A stretch of DNA of 7,336 nucleotides, from contig JAJZRT010000179.1 in the NCBI GenBank assembly GCA_021802595.1, forward strand, positions 1 to 7,336. The letters are read 5' to 3'. The notes under the pieces are model-generated. The model searched no databases. It was not told where the DNA came from and saw nothing but the letters and a program-made list of their open reading frames with translations. Origin of the DNA: Pseudomonadota bacterium. Its GTDB lineage: Bacteria > Pseudomonadota > Gammaproteobacteria > Burkholderiales > Thiobacillaceae. Shown one piece after another: positions 1 to 5,447 of this stretch (its first letter is position 1; each line of letters begins with the position of its first letter). The translations under genes and the position numbers were made by a program.

Positions 1-378
1 CACCACGGTCATGCCGGGCAGGGTCAGGCCCTCTTCCGGGCCGATGACGTGGACGATGCCCTGGCGGATGTCGTCCATCCTGAATTCGGTGATGCCGAAC
101 TCGGCGCAGTTGGCGTCGAGCGTTTCCACCTGCAGGCGTGACACCGGGTCGGCGATGCCCTGCGAACGGTCGGTCGTCGGCACGTTGTGGTCGGGTACGG
201 CGATCGCGGCGTCGGTGCGACGGGGCTTGCGGTGGGCCAGCTTCAACCCCTCGAAGGCCTGCGGGCTGGTGACTTCATGCACCAGATGGCGGTCGATATA
301 CAGCAGGGTGGTGCCGTCGGCTTCGACATGGACGACGTGGGCATCCCACAATTTCTGGAACAAGGTTTGACCGGACAT
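1..378 (-). CDS. leuC: 3-isopropylmalate dehydratase large subunit, N-terminal part
   Basis: This is the first 126 codons of LeuC; the gene runs off the left edge. LeuC with LeuD forms isopropylmalate isomerase, a cytosolic [4Fe-4S] enzyme of the aconitase family that converts 2-isopropylmalate to 3-isopropylmalate in leucine synthesis. The translation begins [16 protein letters not shown] and contains [20 protein letters not shown] at about residues 25-44, DHNVPTTDR at about 64-72 and [18 protein letters not shown] at about 106-123, which are near-identical to well-known LeuC N-termini. The cluster-binding cysteines lie further on, outside the window. The ATG at 378 matches the family start; I see no good Shine-Dalgarno sequence before it. 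The gene lies 39 bp downstream of the MFS gene on the same strand, so it may be read through from there or from its own promoter near 412-441. leuD and leuB are expected beyond the left edge. Confidence 0.95.
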   Translation of the reverse strand, partial: MSGQTLFQKLWDAHVVHVEADGTTLLYIDRHLVHEVTSPQAFEGLKLAHRKPRRTDAAIAVPDHNVPTTDRSQGIADPVSRLQVETLDANCAEFGITEFRMDDIRQGIVHVIGPEEGLTLPGMTVV

Positions 379-411
379 GCTGAATGGGGCGATACGGCGC
401 GTAAAACGTTG

Positions 412-441
412 ATTATTTCATAGCTTGGGGGCCGCTGGCAC
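412..441 (-). promoter_or_regulatory. possible sigma-70 promoter for leuC
   Basis: On the minus strand, GTGCCA (441-436, four of six matches to TTGACA) and AATAAT (417-412, five of six to TATAAT) are separated by 18 bases. Transcription would start near 405, about 27 bases before the leuC ATG, inside the 3' end of the MFS gene. The call rests on motif matching alone and could be chance. Confidence 0.28.
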
Positions 442-1581
442 GGATTTTGTTCCTCCCCACACCGCATACACCCCCCATGCCAGGGCCGCGCTCGCGGCGG
501 CGAGGGTGAAGGTCCAGGCCGAGCCCAGCGAGCCCCAGGTCAGTCCGCTGGCCAGCCCGCCGATGGTGCCGCCGACGCCGTAGGACAGGCTGGTGTAGAG
601 CGCCTGCCCGCGCGCCTGGTGACGGCCGCGGAAATGCTGGTGGATCAGCGCCACCGCTGCCGCGTGGTAGGTGCCGAAGGTAAAGGCGTGCAGCGTCTGT
701 GCACCCCACACCAGCCAGGCCGATTCCACCCCCCAGGCGATCACCAGGAAACGTACGACCGCCAGCGCGAAGCTCGCCAGGATCAGCCGGCGCGGCGTCA
801 CCCTGGCGAAGATGCGCGGAATGACGAGGAAGATCCCGATCTCGCAGATGACGCCCAGGGCCCACAACCAGCCGACGGTGGACTTGTCGTAGCCATGGTC
901 GACCAGATAGATCGAGTAGAACGTGTAGTAGGGGCCGTGCGTCACCGCCATCAGCAGGCAGGCCGCCAGAAGCGAAGCCACCTCGGGTCGTTTCACGATG
1001 TCCCACACCGAATGGTGGTCGGTGGCATGCGGCAGGATCTCCGCCTCGGGAATCACCCGCGCGAACGCGACGATGCCCAGCATCACCGCGAGCACCGCCC
1101 ACGGCAGCCAGCCGATCGCCACATGATCGAAGGCGTAGCCGAGCCCCACCACCATCAGGATGAAACCGATCGATCCCCACAAACGGATGCGGCCATAGGC
1201 GTCGGTGCGCTCGCCCAGGTGCGACAGCGTCATCGCCTCGACCAGCGGCAGCGACGCGCTCCAGAAAAAGCTCAGCGCCGCCATCACCGCGAACAGCCAC
1301 CAGAAGCCGCTGCCGAAAAACACGCCGGCAAACACCAGCACGCTGCCAAGCGCGGCGAGCTGCACAATGGGGGTGCGGCGGCCGGTACGGTCGGCGATAT
1401 GGCCCCAGATGTTGGGGGCAAAGATACGCATCACCTGCAGCAGCGACATCAGCACGCCGATCTCGAACGGGCCGAATTTCAGCGACTGCAGGTAAAGCCC
1501 CCAGAACGGCGACATCGCGCCGACGAAGGCGAAATAGAAGAAATAGAAACCGGACAGGCGCCAGTATGGAAGATTGGACAT
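418..1581 (-). CDS. MFS transporter, PPP (3-phenylpropionate transporter-like) family
   Basis: A 387-residue inner-membrane transporter of the major facilitator superfamily. Hydrophobic segments run the whole length, consistent with 12 helices. The loop after the second helix carries GHIADRTGRR (residues 60-69), the classic MFS motif with its D-R-x-G-R-R core. YGRIRLWGSIGF (residues 129-140) before helix 5 is typical of the HcaT-like PPP subfamily. The substrate cannot be read from sequence; HcaT itself is assigned to phenylpropionate, and most relatives are uncharacterised. I chose the ATG at 1581 because the protein then begins MSNLPYWRLSGFYFFYFAF, directly at the first helix. The frame stays open to 1671, but those extra 30 residues (MGPCVFRFRPSPRG...) are Arg-rich and look non-coding. 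Its Shine-Dalgarno is weak. It is followed after 39 bp by leuC; there is no evident functional link to leucine synthesis. Confidence 0.87.
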   Translation of the reverse strand: MSNLPYWRLSGFYFFYFAFVGAMSPFWGLYLQSLKFGPFEIGVLMSLLQVMRIFAPNIWGHIADRTGRRTPIVQLAALGSVLVFAGVFFGSGFWWLFAVMAALSFFWSASLPLVEAMTLSHLGERTDAYGRIRLWGSIGFILMVVGLGYAFDHVAIGWLPWAVLAVMLGIVAFARVIPEAEILPHATDHHSVWDIVKRPEVASLLAACLLMAVTHGPYYTFYSIYLVDHGYDKSTVGWLWALGVICEIGIFLVIPRIFARVTPRRLILASFALAVVRFLVIAWGVESAWLVWGAQTLHAFTFGTYHAAAVALIHQHFRGRHQARGQALYTSLSYGVGGTIGGLASGLTWGSLGSAWTFTLAAASAALAWGVYAVWGGTKSVPAAPKL

Positions 1582-1621
1582 GAACTCGGATTGCCGCAGC
1601 TGCGGCCGGAACGCAGCGCGC

Positions 1622-1650
1622 ATTATGCGGCCGCGAGGAGACGGCCGAAA
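1622..1650 (-). promoter_or_regulatory. possible promoter for the MFS gene
   Basis: The minus strand carries CATAAT (1627-1622, five of six matches to the -10 consensus), with TTTCGG 17 bases upstream as a poor -35. A start near 1615 would leave a leader of roughly 34 bases before the ATG at 1581 and would exclude the longer reading frame from 1671. The weak -35 keeps this tentative. Confidence 0.22.
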
Positions 1651-1737
1651 GCGGAAAACGCACGGCCCCACCTCATCGACGCGTGTGATCGCCGCAAACG
1701 AGACGGGGCGCGGCTTACCGGCATCCCCCTGAACGGC

Positions 1738-1938
1738 TTACTTCAGAACGAACGTCAGCTTCATCCTGACTTCATATTCGGCAATCTTGCCTTTCCGCAC
1801 CTTCACGCTCTGGTCCATGACCCACGCGCCGGTGATGTTTTCCAGCGTCCCGGCCGCCTTCTCGACGCCCTGCTTGATGGCGTCCTCGAAGCTCTTCCCG
1901 GATGTCGCCGTGACCTCGATGGTTTTTGCGATGCTCAT
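1738..1938 (-). CDS. dodecin family flavoprotein
   Basis: A 66-residue protein matching dodecin in length and pattern throughout. Dodecins are small cytosolic proteins that assemble into hollow dodecamers and bind flavins in stacked pairs, acting as a flavin store or buffer. The sequence starts MSIAKTIEVTATSGKSFEDA, continues with the helix KQGVEKAAGTLENI (residues 22-35), then GAWV (37-40), whose Trp39 corresponds to the flavin-stacking tryptophan, and finishes with the strands GKIAEYEVRMKLTFVLK (50-66). The ATG at 1938 has a strong GAGGAGA ribosome site just upstream. The same frame stays open to 2466 inside the neighbouring gene, but that extension has no dodecin features. The flavin-reductase-like gene lies about 100 bp upstream on the same strand, so the two may be co-transcribed. 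I see no intrinsic terminator after it. Confidence 0.94.
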   Translation of the reverse strand: MSIAKTIEVTATSGKSFEDAIKQGVEKAAGTLENITGAWVMDQSVKVRKGKIAEYEVRMKLTFVLK

Positions 1939-2039
1939 GACAGTCTCCTCACGGTTGAACAGGCCAAATGTGATCCCGGCCCATGAACTTGCGGCAGGAT
2001 TCCATCTCCCCGCCCCGACTATTTCTGTTTCATCACCTT

Positions 2040-2576
2040 CTATTTCATCGCCGAGCGCAGCCTGATCGTCTCGCCCGCCACTGCGAACACGCCGTTTCCC
2101 CGGTGGTGCAGCGTCTGCGGCTGCTTGACCGCGGTGTCGACCCACGCCTCCACCACCTCGAGGACGAAGAAGTTGTATCGGTTCACCAGCCGCGTATCGG
2201 CCACCCTGCATTCCAGGCTGGCGTAGCACTCGGCGATCAGCGGCGCCCGCACCTGCGCGGCCTCGACCGGCGTCAGGCCGAACTTCTCGAACTTGTCGAC
2301 CTTGAGGCCCGAGCAATTGCCTATCCCCACCACCTGCTTCGCCAGGTCCAGCGTCGGAATGTTGATCGCGCATTCCTTCGTCGCCCGCAGCATGTCGAAC
2401 GAGGCGTTGCGTCCGCTGATCACGCAGCCGATCAGCGGCGGCTCGAATTCCATCATGGTGTGCCACGACATCGTCATGATGTTGGTGCGCTCCTTGCGTG
2501 CGGTCGTCACCAGCACCACCGGCCCCGGCTCCAGCAGGCCGTAGACCTTGGACAGCGGATAGGATCGTTTTGCCAT
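2040..2576 (-). CDS. flavin reductase-like (FMN-binding split barrel) protein
   Basis: A 178-residue protein of the flavin reductase-like domain family (flavoredoxin/FMN-binding split barrel). The N-terminal strand region PGPVVLVTTARKERTNIMTM (17-36) followed by SWHTMMEFEPPLIGCVIS (37-54) is the typical FMN-phosphate-binding part. SFDMLRATKECAINIP (59-74) and the later strand NRYNFFVLEVVEAWVD (132-147) complete the fold. Members bind FMN and either reduce free flavin with NAD(P)H or act as small electron carriers; the exact partner cannot be told here. Cys51, Cys69, Cys88, Cys117 and Cys123 are present without a recognisable metal-binding pattern. The start at 2576 is supported by AGGAG about seven bases upstream. 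It is the first gene of the minus-strand block and precedes dodecin, which supports a shared role in flavin handling. It is divergent from the secreted-protein gene at 2752. Confidence 0.88.
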   Translation of the reverse strand: MAKRSYPLSKVYGLLEPGPVVLVTTARKERTNIMTMSWHTMMEFEPPLIGCVISGRNASFDMLRATKECAINIPTLDLAKQVVGIGNCSGLKVDKFEKFGLTPVEAAQVRAPLIAECYASLECRVADTRLVNRYNFFVLEVVEAWVDTAVKQPQTLHHRGNGVFAVAGETIRLRSAMK

Positions 2577-2629
2577 GACGGGACTCCTGATCGGATGGGA
2601 CGCTTTCAGCTTAGTCGGTCCGGGCCCCT

Positions 2630-2682
2630 GTCACAGATAGTCACAGTCTGGAACGACCGCGACACAGCCCGGCCACACAGCC
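2630..2682. repeat. short direct repeats in a divergent intergenic region
   Basis: GTCACAG occurs at 2630-2636 and again at 2640-2646. ACACAGCC occurs at 2662-2669 and 2675-2682. All four share CACAG, with start-to-start spacings of 10, 21 and 13 bases; the first two are close to one and two DNA turns. The block lies between the divergent flavin-reductase-like gene and the secreted-protein gene, so it could hold operators for either. I could not fit a convincing -35/-10 pair for either gene in this region. Confidence 0.35.
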
Positions 2683-2751
2683 TCCCTACCATGCCCTCAC
2701 CGCATGCAGTCAAACGCATGGCGGACATTTAAATCTGAATAGGAGTTACTC

Positions 2752-3027
2752 ATGAAGCAAACCGCACACGCTCTGGTTCTTGGTTCCCTGGCCGCCCTTT
2801 TCTCGATGTCAGCGCTGGCCGACCACAACAGCCCCATGGGCGCAGGCTGGGCCAACATGCCGAATGACATCCACAACATCCAGATCGAGGACGATCTCAG
2901 CGGCACCGAATTCAGCGATGTCGTGCGCCAGGGCGCCGGCGCCGACACGGTGAACCGCTATCTGGACACCACCTCTACCCTATCGGGCACAGGTAACGCA
3001 TCCGCCATGGGCGGCAGCCGTCGCTGA
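2752..3027 (+). CDS. small secreted protein of unknown function
   Basis: A 91-residue protein with a clear Sec signal peptide: a basic N-terminus (MKQTAHA), a hydrophobic core (LVLGSLAALFSM) and an AxA-type site, ALA at 21-23, giving cleavage before Asp24. The predicted mature protein has 68 residues and no cysteine. It begins DHNSPMGAGWANMPNDIHN, then has an acidic stretch IQIEDDLSG, and ends in a Ser/Gly/Thr-rich, probably disordered tail finishing SRR. I do not recognise a named family. The start is well supported by AGGAG (TAGGAGTTACTC before the ATG). It is a single-gene transcription unit: a divergent gene lies upstream and a strong terminator is at 3068-3090. A periplasmic or envelope location is inferred from the signal peptide alone. 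Confidence 0.83.
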   Translation: MKQTAHALVLGSLAALFSMSALADHNSPMGAGWANMPNDIHNIQIEDDLSGTEFSDVVRQGAGADTVNRYLDTTSTLSGTGNASAMGGSRR

Positions 3028-3033
3028 GCGGAC

Positions 3034-3051
3034 CGGGACGCTGACGTCCCG
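3034..3051 (+). other. RNA hairpin after the secreted-protein gene
   Basis: CGGGACG (3034-3040) and CGTCCCG (3045-3051) form a perfect 7-bp stem with a CTGA loop, seven bases after the stop codon. No T-run follows, so it is not itself an intrinsic terminator. It could protect the 3' end of the mRNA ahead of the true terminator at 3068. Confidence 0.4.
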
Positions 3052-3067
3052 CATCCGGCCCCAGAAC

Positions 3068-3090
3068 CGCGCCCCGAGGGGCGCGTTTTT
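3068..3090 (+). terminator. intrinsic terminator of the secreted-protein gene
   Basis: A GC-only stem CGCGCCC (3068-3074) pairs with GGGCGCG (3079-3085) around a CGAG loop and is followed directly by TTTTT (3086-3090). This is a textbook Rho-independent terminator. It separates the secreted-protein gene from the DsrC-like gene, which therefore needs its own promoter between about 3095 and 3195; I could not identify that promoter with confidence. Confidence 0.88.
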
Positions 3091-3198
3091 CATGGTCGCT
3101 GCGCATCCGTCACTCCGGGCCGAACTTGCCTGTCCTGCAAACACGACTTGTATCCGGCGGTGGGCTGACCTAGGTTTAAAGGGTATCTGCAGACTGTG

Positions 3199-3205
3199 AA
3201 GGAGG
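3199..3205 (+). promoter_or_regulatory. ribosome binding site that sets the start of the DsrC-like gene
   Basis: AAGGAGG sits five bases before the ATG at 3211. An in-frame GTG at 3196 would place this perfect Shine-Dalgarno sequence inside the coding region, so the ATG at 3211 is the better start. Confidence 0.85.
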
Positions 3206-3210
3206 CCGCC

Positions 3211-3582
3211 ATGCTGCACGTTTCAACCGACATCAACCATCTCATCCGGGAACCCGTGGCCGACCCCGACTTCCCCGATGCCCCGCTGGACTGGACACGC
3301 GACGATGCAATGAACATCGCGCGCGAGGAAGGCCTGGCGCTCAGCGAGGACCACTGGAATGCCGTGCGCGCCCTGCAGCGCTATTACGCCCAGCACGCGG
3401 ACGAGACCATCATCAACCTGCGCGACCTGCACGACGCCCTCGACGAATGCTTCCATCCACAGGGGGGGCTGAAATACCTGTACACCCTGTTTCCGGGCGG
3501 TCCCATCGCGCAAAGCTGCCGCCTCGCAGGCCTCAAGGCGCCGTACATCGCGACCGATCCCAGCTTCGGCAGCGTCGCCTGA
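3211..3582 (+). CDS. DsrC/TusE-family protein lacking the C-terminal cysteine (CysA)
   Basis: A 123-residue protein of the TusE/DsrC/DsvC family, which carries sulfur on C-terminal cysteines either to dissimilatory sulfite reductase (DsrC) or in tRNA 2-thiouridine synthesis (TusE). Family features seen are LDWTRDDAMNIAREEGLALS (26-45), DHWNAVRALQRYY (47-59) and the hallmark KYLYTLFPGGPIAQSCRLAGL (88-108). Cys103 in QSCRLAG corresponds to CysB of DsrC. The usual ending (...GLPKPTGCV) is replaced by GLKAPYIATDPSFGSVA, with Ala114 at the position of the penultimate CysA, and about eight further residues follow. Cys80 is the only other cysteine. A protein with CysB but no CysA fits neither standard DsrC nor TusE; it may bind a partner or act as a regulator (inference). 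The ATG at 3211 is chosen for the AAGGAGG site. No dsrAB or tus genes are nearby. A G7 run at 3462-3468 encodes Gly85-Gly86. Confidence 0.88.
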   Translation: MLHVSTDINHLIREPVADPDFPDAPLDWTRDDAMNIAREEGLALSEDHWNAVRALQRYYAQHADETIINLRDLHDALDECFHPQGGLKYLYTLFPGGPIAQSCRLAGLKAPYIATDPSFGSVA

Positions 3583-3608
3583 CGTCCCCGCCCGCCCGGG
3601 TGACGTCA
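3580..3608. repeat. TGACGTC repeats ahead of the cyclase gene
   Basis: TGACGTC occurs at 3580-3586, overlapping the stop codon of the DsrC-like gene, and at 3601-3607, where it forms the perfect palindrome TGACGTCA (3601-3608). The copies are 21 bases apart, two DNA turns, so a dimeric regulator could bind both. They lie about 80-110 bases upstream of the first possible cyclase start. Function is not established. Confidence 0.3.
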
Positions 3609-3687
3609 AAGTGAAATTCCCCCGTCCGGATTCCCCGGCCGCGAGGGGGGGTCGGGAGAACACTGCGCCCGATCAGTCCTCAAGCGC

Positions 3688-4587
3688 TTGATCAAACAGG
3701 CAAACAGCCACATACTTCGCCACACAAGCGGGGGGGTTTCCCCACGCCATTTCAACCATTGCCTGATCGATGCCTGGTTATCGAACCGCTCTGTGGCTTC
3801 CCTGTCTCCGCTCTCTTTGATCGATCTGCAGGATTTGCAACTGGACGATGCGCGCGCGTTGCTGGAGCATGCCGGACAGGACGGCAGCCAGGAAACGGGC
3901 GAGCCGCCGCTCGCCTACCTGCAGCGGGTCATCGACGGACTGTGCGAACTCTCCCTCAAGGATCCCCTGACCGGCCTCGGCAACCGCAGGCATTTCATCG
4001 CGACGCTCGAACGCGCGATCGAAGTGGTGGCGCGATCGGGTGAATCGATCCTGCTGCTGCTGCTCGACATCGATCACTTCAAGAACATCAACGACACCCA
4101 TGGCCATCTGGCCGGCGACCAGGTGCTGCAGGCCGTCGCCGCCTGCCTGGCCGGTTGCGTGCGCCCGATGGATACGGTCGTCCGCTACGGCGGCGAGGAA
4201 TTCGCGATGATCCTGCCCAACTGCCGACCCAACTGCGGACGCATCGTGGCTGAACGCGTGCGCCGCGCAGTCGAGTCGCTGGACATCGCCGTAACGCCGC
4301 TGACCAGCCTCAAGGTCACGATCAGCATCGGGGGGGCCTATGCGCCGGAATGGGTGCGTTCCACCACCGACCTGTGGATCGAACGGGCCGATCTGCAGCT
4401 TTATCGTGCCAAGTCCGACGGACGCAACCAGGCCTTTCTCGACCTGCCCCATGAAATCTCGGTCAGCGCCGAGGAAAAGGGCCTGCTGTTCGGCCATTTC
4501 GTCATGGACCCGACCGCATCGCCCGACAACGTGCCCATTGATGGCGCCGACCCCGTGAGCAATCCCACCCACAGAGTGAACGCATGA
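3688..4587 (+). CDS. diguanylate cyclase (GGDEF domain), start uncertain
   Basis: The GGDEF domain makes the second messenger c-di-GMP from two GTP. Counting from the TTG at 3688 (299 residues), the domain begins at LSLKDPLTGLGNRRHF (88-103), has the metal-binding segment LLDIDHFKNINDTHGHLAGD (125-144, Asp127), the active-site GGEEF (168-172) and an inhibitory I-site R-P-M-D (159-162) five residues before it. It should therefore be active and product-inhibited. The N-terminal 85 residues contain no recognised sensor and no membrane helix, so the protein looks cytosolic. A C-terminal tail of about 45 residues follows the domain. The start is weakly defined: no ATG lies in frame upstream of the domain, TTG 3688 has no Shine-Dalgarno, and GTG 3793 and TTG 3817 are alternatives, also without one. 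The frame is open back to 3604. A G7 run (3730-3736) lies inside the predicted N-terminus and another (3645-3651) just upstream. The stop overlaps the next gene's start as ATGA. Confidence 0.88.
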   Translation: MIKQANSHILRHTSGGVSPRHFNHCLIDAWLSNRSVASLSPLSLIDLQDLQLDDARALLEHAGQDGSQETGEPPLAYLQRVIDGLCELSLKDPLTGLGNRRHFIATLERAIEVVARSGESILLLLLDIDHFKNINDTHGHLAGDQVLQAVAACLAGCVRPMDTVVRYGGEEFAMILPNCRPNCGRIVAERVRRAVESLDIAVTPLTSLKVTISIGGAYAPEWVRSTTDLWIERADLQLYRAKSDGRNQAFLDLPHEISVSAEEKGLLFGHFVMDPTASPDNVPIDGADPVSNPTHRVNA

Positions 4588-5420
4588 CCGACCTGCTCAC
4601 CCCCGTCTCCGACAGGCAGGACACCGCTCGCCTCCCCCTCAAGCCGCTGGGCAAGGTGGTCGCCGTCACCAGCGGCAAGGGGGGCGTCGGCAAGACCTTC
4701 GTTTCGGCCAATCTCGCTGCGGCACTGGCCAAGCGCGGTCACAGGGTGCTGGTGCTCGACGCCGACCTCGGGCTCGCCAATCTCGATGTCGTGCTCAATC
4801 TCTATCCCAAGATCACGCTGCATGACGTGTTCACCGGCAAGGCCCGTCTGGAGGACGCCATCCTTCCGGCGCCGGGCGGCTTTTCCGTGCTGCTGGCGGG
4901 CTCCGGCATGGTCGAATACTCCCGGCTCACCCCCGAGGTGCGCAACGAATTCCTGCGCATCATGGGCGGGTTGGTGCCGCATTACGACATCGTGCTGCTG
5001 GATACCGGCGCCGGAATCTCGGATGTGGTGCTGTTTGCCGTCTCGCTCGCCTCGGAGGTCCTGATGGTCGCCACGCCCGAACCGACCTCGCTCACCGACG
5101 CCTACGCCACCATCAAGGTGCTGGTGGGACAGCAGCAGCGGCAGACCGTACGCATCGTCGTCAACCAGACCGCCCGCGCAGGTGCGGGCCTGCCGATCAC
5201 CCATCAGCTGCAGCACGTGCTCGACCGCTTCGTCGCGACCGAACCCGGCCACCCCATTCGTCTGGTCCACATGGGCGACATCCCGGTCGATCCCGAAGTG
5301 CGCCAGGCCGTGATGCGGCGCCAGCTGCTGATGCAGACCTCGCCCGGCTGCCCTGCCGGCCAGGCCATTTCCCAGCTCGCCAACCGGCTGGAACAGACCG
5401 TCATGCCCAAGCTGGCCTAG
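4584..5420 (+). CDS. MinD/ParA-family ATPase, FlhG (FleN/YlxH)-like
   Basis: A 278-residue deviant-Walker ATPase. It has GKGGVGKT (31-38, signature Lys32 and Lys37), the switch-I segment VLVLDADLGLANLDVVL (55-71, Asp59 and Asp61), the switch-II region DIVLLDTGAG (135-144, Asp140) and the nucleotide-proximal TPEPTSLTDAYA (164-175). Such proteins dimerise on ATP and position structures at the membrane or pole; FlhG limits flagellar number and placement together with FlhF, and MinD places the division site. The DADLGLANLD segment and the overall layout resemble FlhG/YlxH more than MinD, and the C-terminus (QLANRLEQTVMPKLA) lacks an obvious strong amphipathic membrane helix. A clear FlhF-activating DQAxxLR motif is absent; RQDTARL (11-17) is at most a degenerate version. 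The ATG at 4584 overlaps the cyclase stop (ATGA), indicating translational coupling. No flhF, fliA or min genes are visible in the window. Confidence 0.88.
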   Translation: MTDLLTPVSDRQDTARLPLKPLGKVVAVTSGKGGVGKTFVSANLAAALAKRGHRVLVLDADLGLANLDVVLNLYPKITLHDVFTGKARLEDAILPAPGGFSVLLAGSGMVEYSRLTPEVRNEFLRIMGGLVPHYDIVLLDTGAGISDVVLFAVSLASEVLMVATPEPTSLTDAYATIKVLVGQQQRQTVRIVVNQTARAGAGLPITHQLQHVLDRFVATEPGHPIRLVHMGDIPVDPEVRQAVMRRQLLMQTSPGCPAGQAISQLANRLEQTVMPKLA

Positions 5421-5447
5421 GCCGGCACGTACCAGCTGCCGCGGCCT
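5419..5447. terminator. possible hairpin between convergent genes
   Basis: AGGCCGGCA (5419-5427) can pair with TGCC-gc-GGCCT (5437-5447), a nine-pair stem with a two-base bulge and a nine-base loop. It fills the 26-bp gap between the stop codons of the convergent ATPase and HDOD genes, so it could terminate both. Neither side has a T-run, so intrinsic termination is not assured. Confidence 0.3.

Noticed and set aside
413..1663. A 416-codon minus-strand frame overlapping the MFS gene
   Set aside because: It is a frame-shifted shadow of the MFS gene: Arg/Ala/Pro-rich, with no regular membrane helices.
619..1986. A 455-codon plus-strand reading frame opposite the MFS and dodecin genes
   Set aside because: The translation is Arg/His/Gln-rich with no domain, while the opposite strand encodes clear MFS and dodecin proteins with family motifs. 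It is a high-GC antisense shadow.
1738..2466. A 242-residue version of dodecin extended upstream
   Set aside because: The extra residues come from an out-of-frame reading of the flavin-reductase-like gene. The dodecin family start and a strong ribosome site are at 1938.
1983..2732. A 249-codon plus-strand frame opposite the flavin-reductase-like gene
   Set aside because: Arg/His/Leu-rich with no motif; antisense shadow of a well-supported gene.
3144..3177. Promoter for the DsrC-like gene: TTGTAT and TAGGTT with a 17-base gap
   Set aside because: Each element matches the consensus at only three of six positions, which is expected by chance.
3778..4572. A 264-codon minus-strand frame opposite the cyclase
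   Set aside because: No domain and atypical composition; the plus strand carries an intact GGDEF domain.
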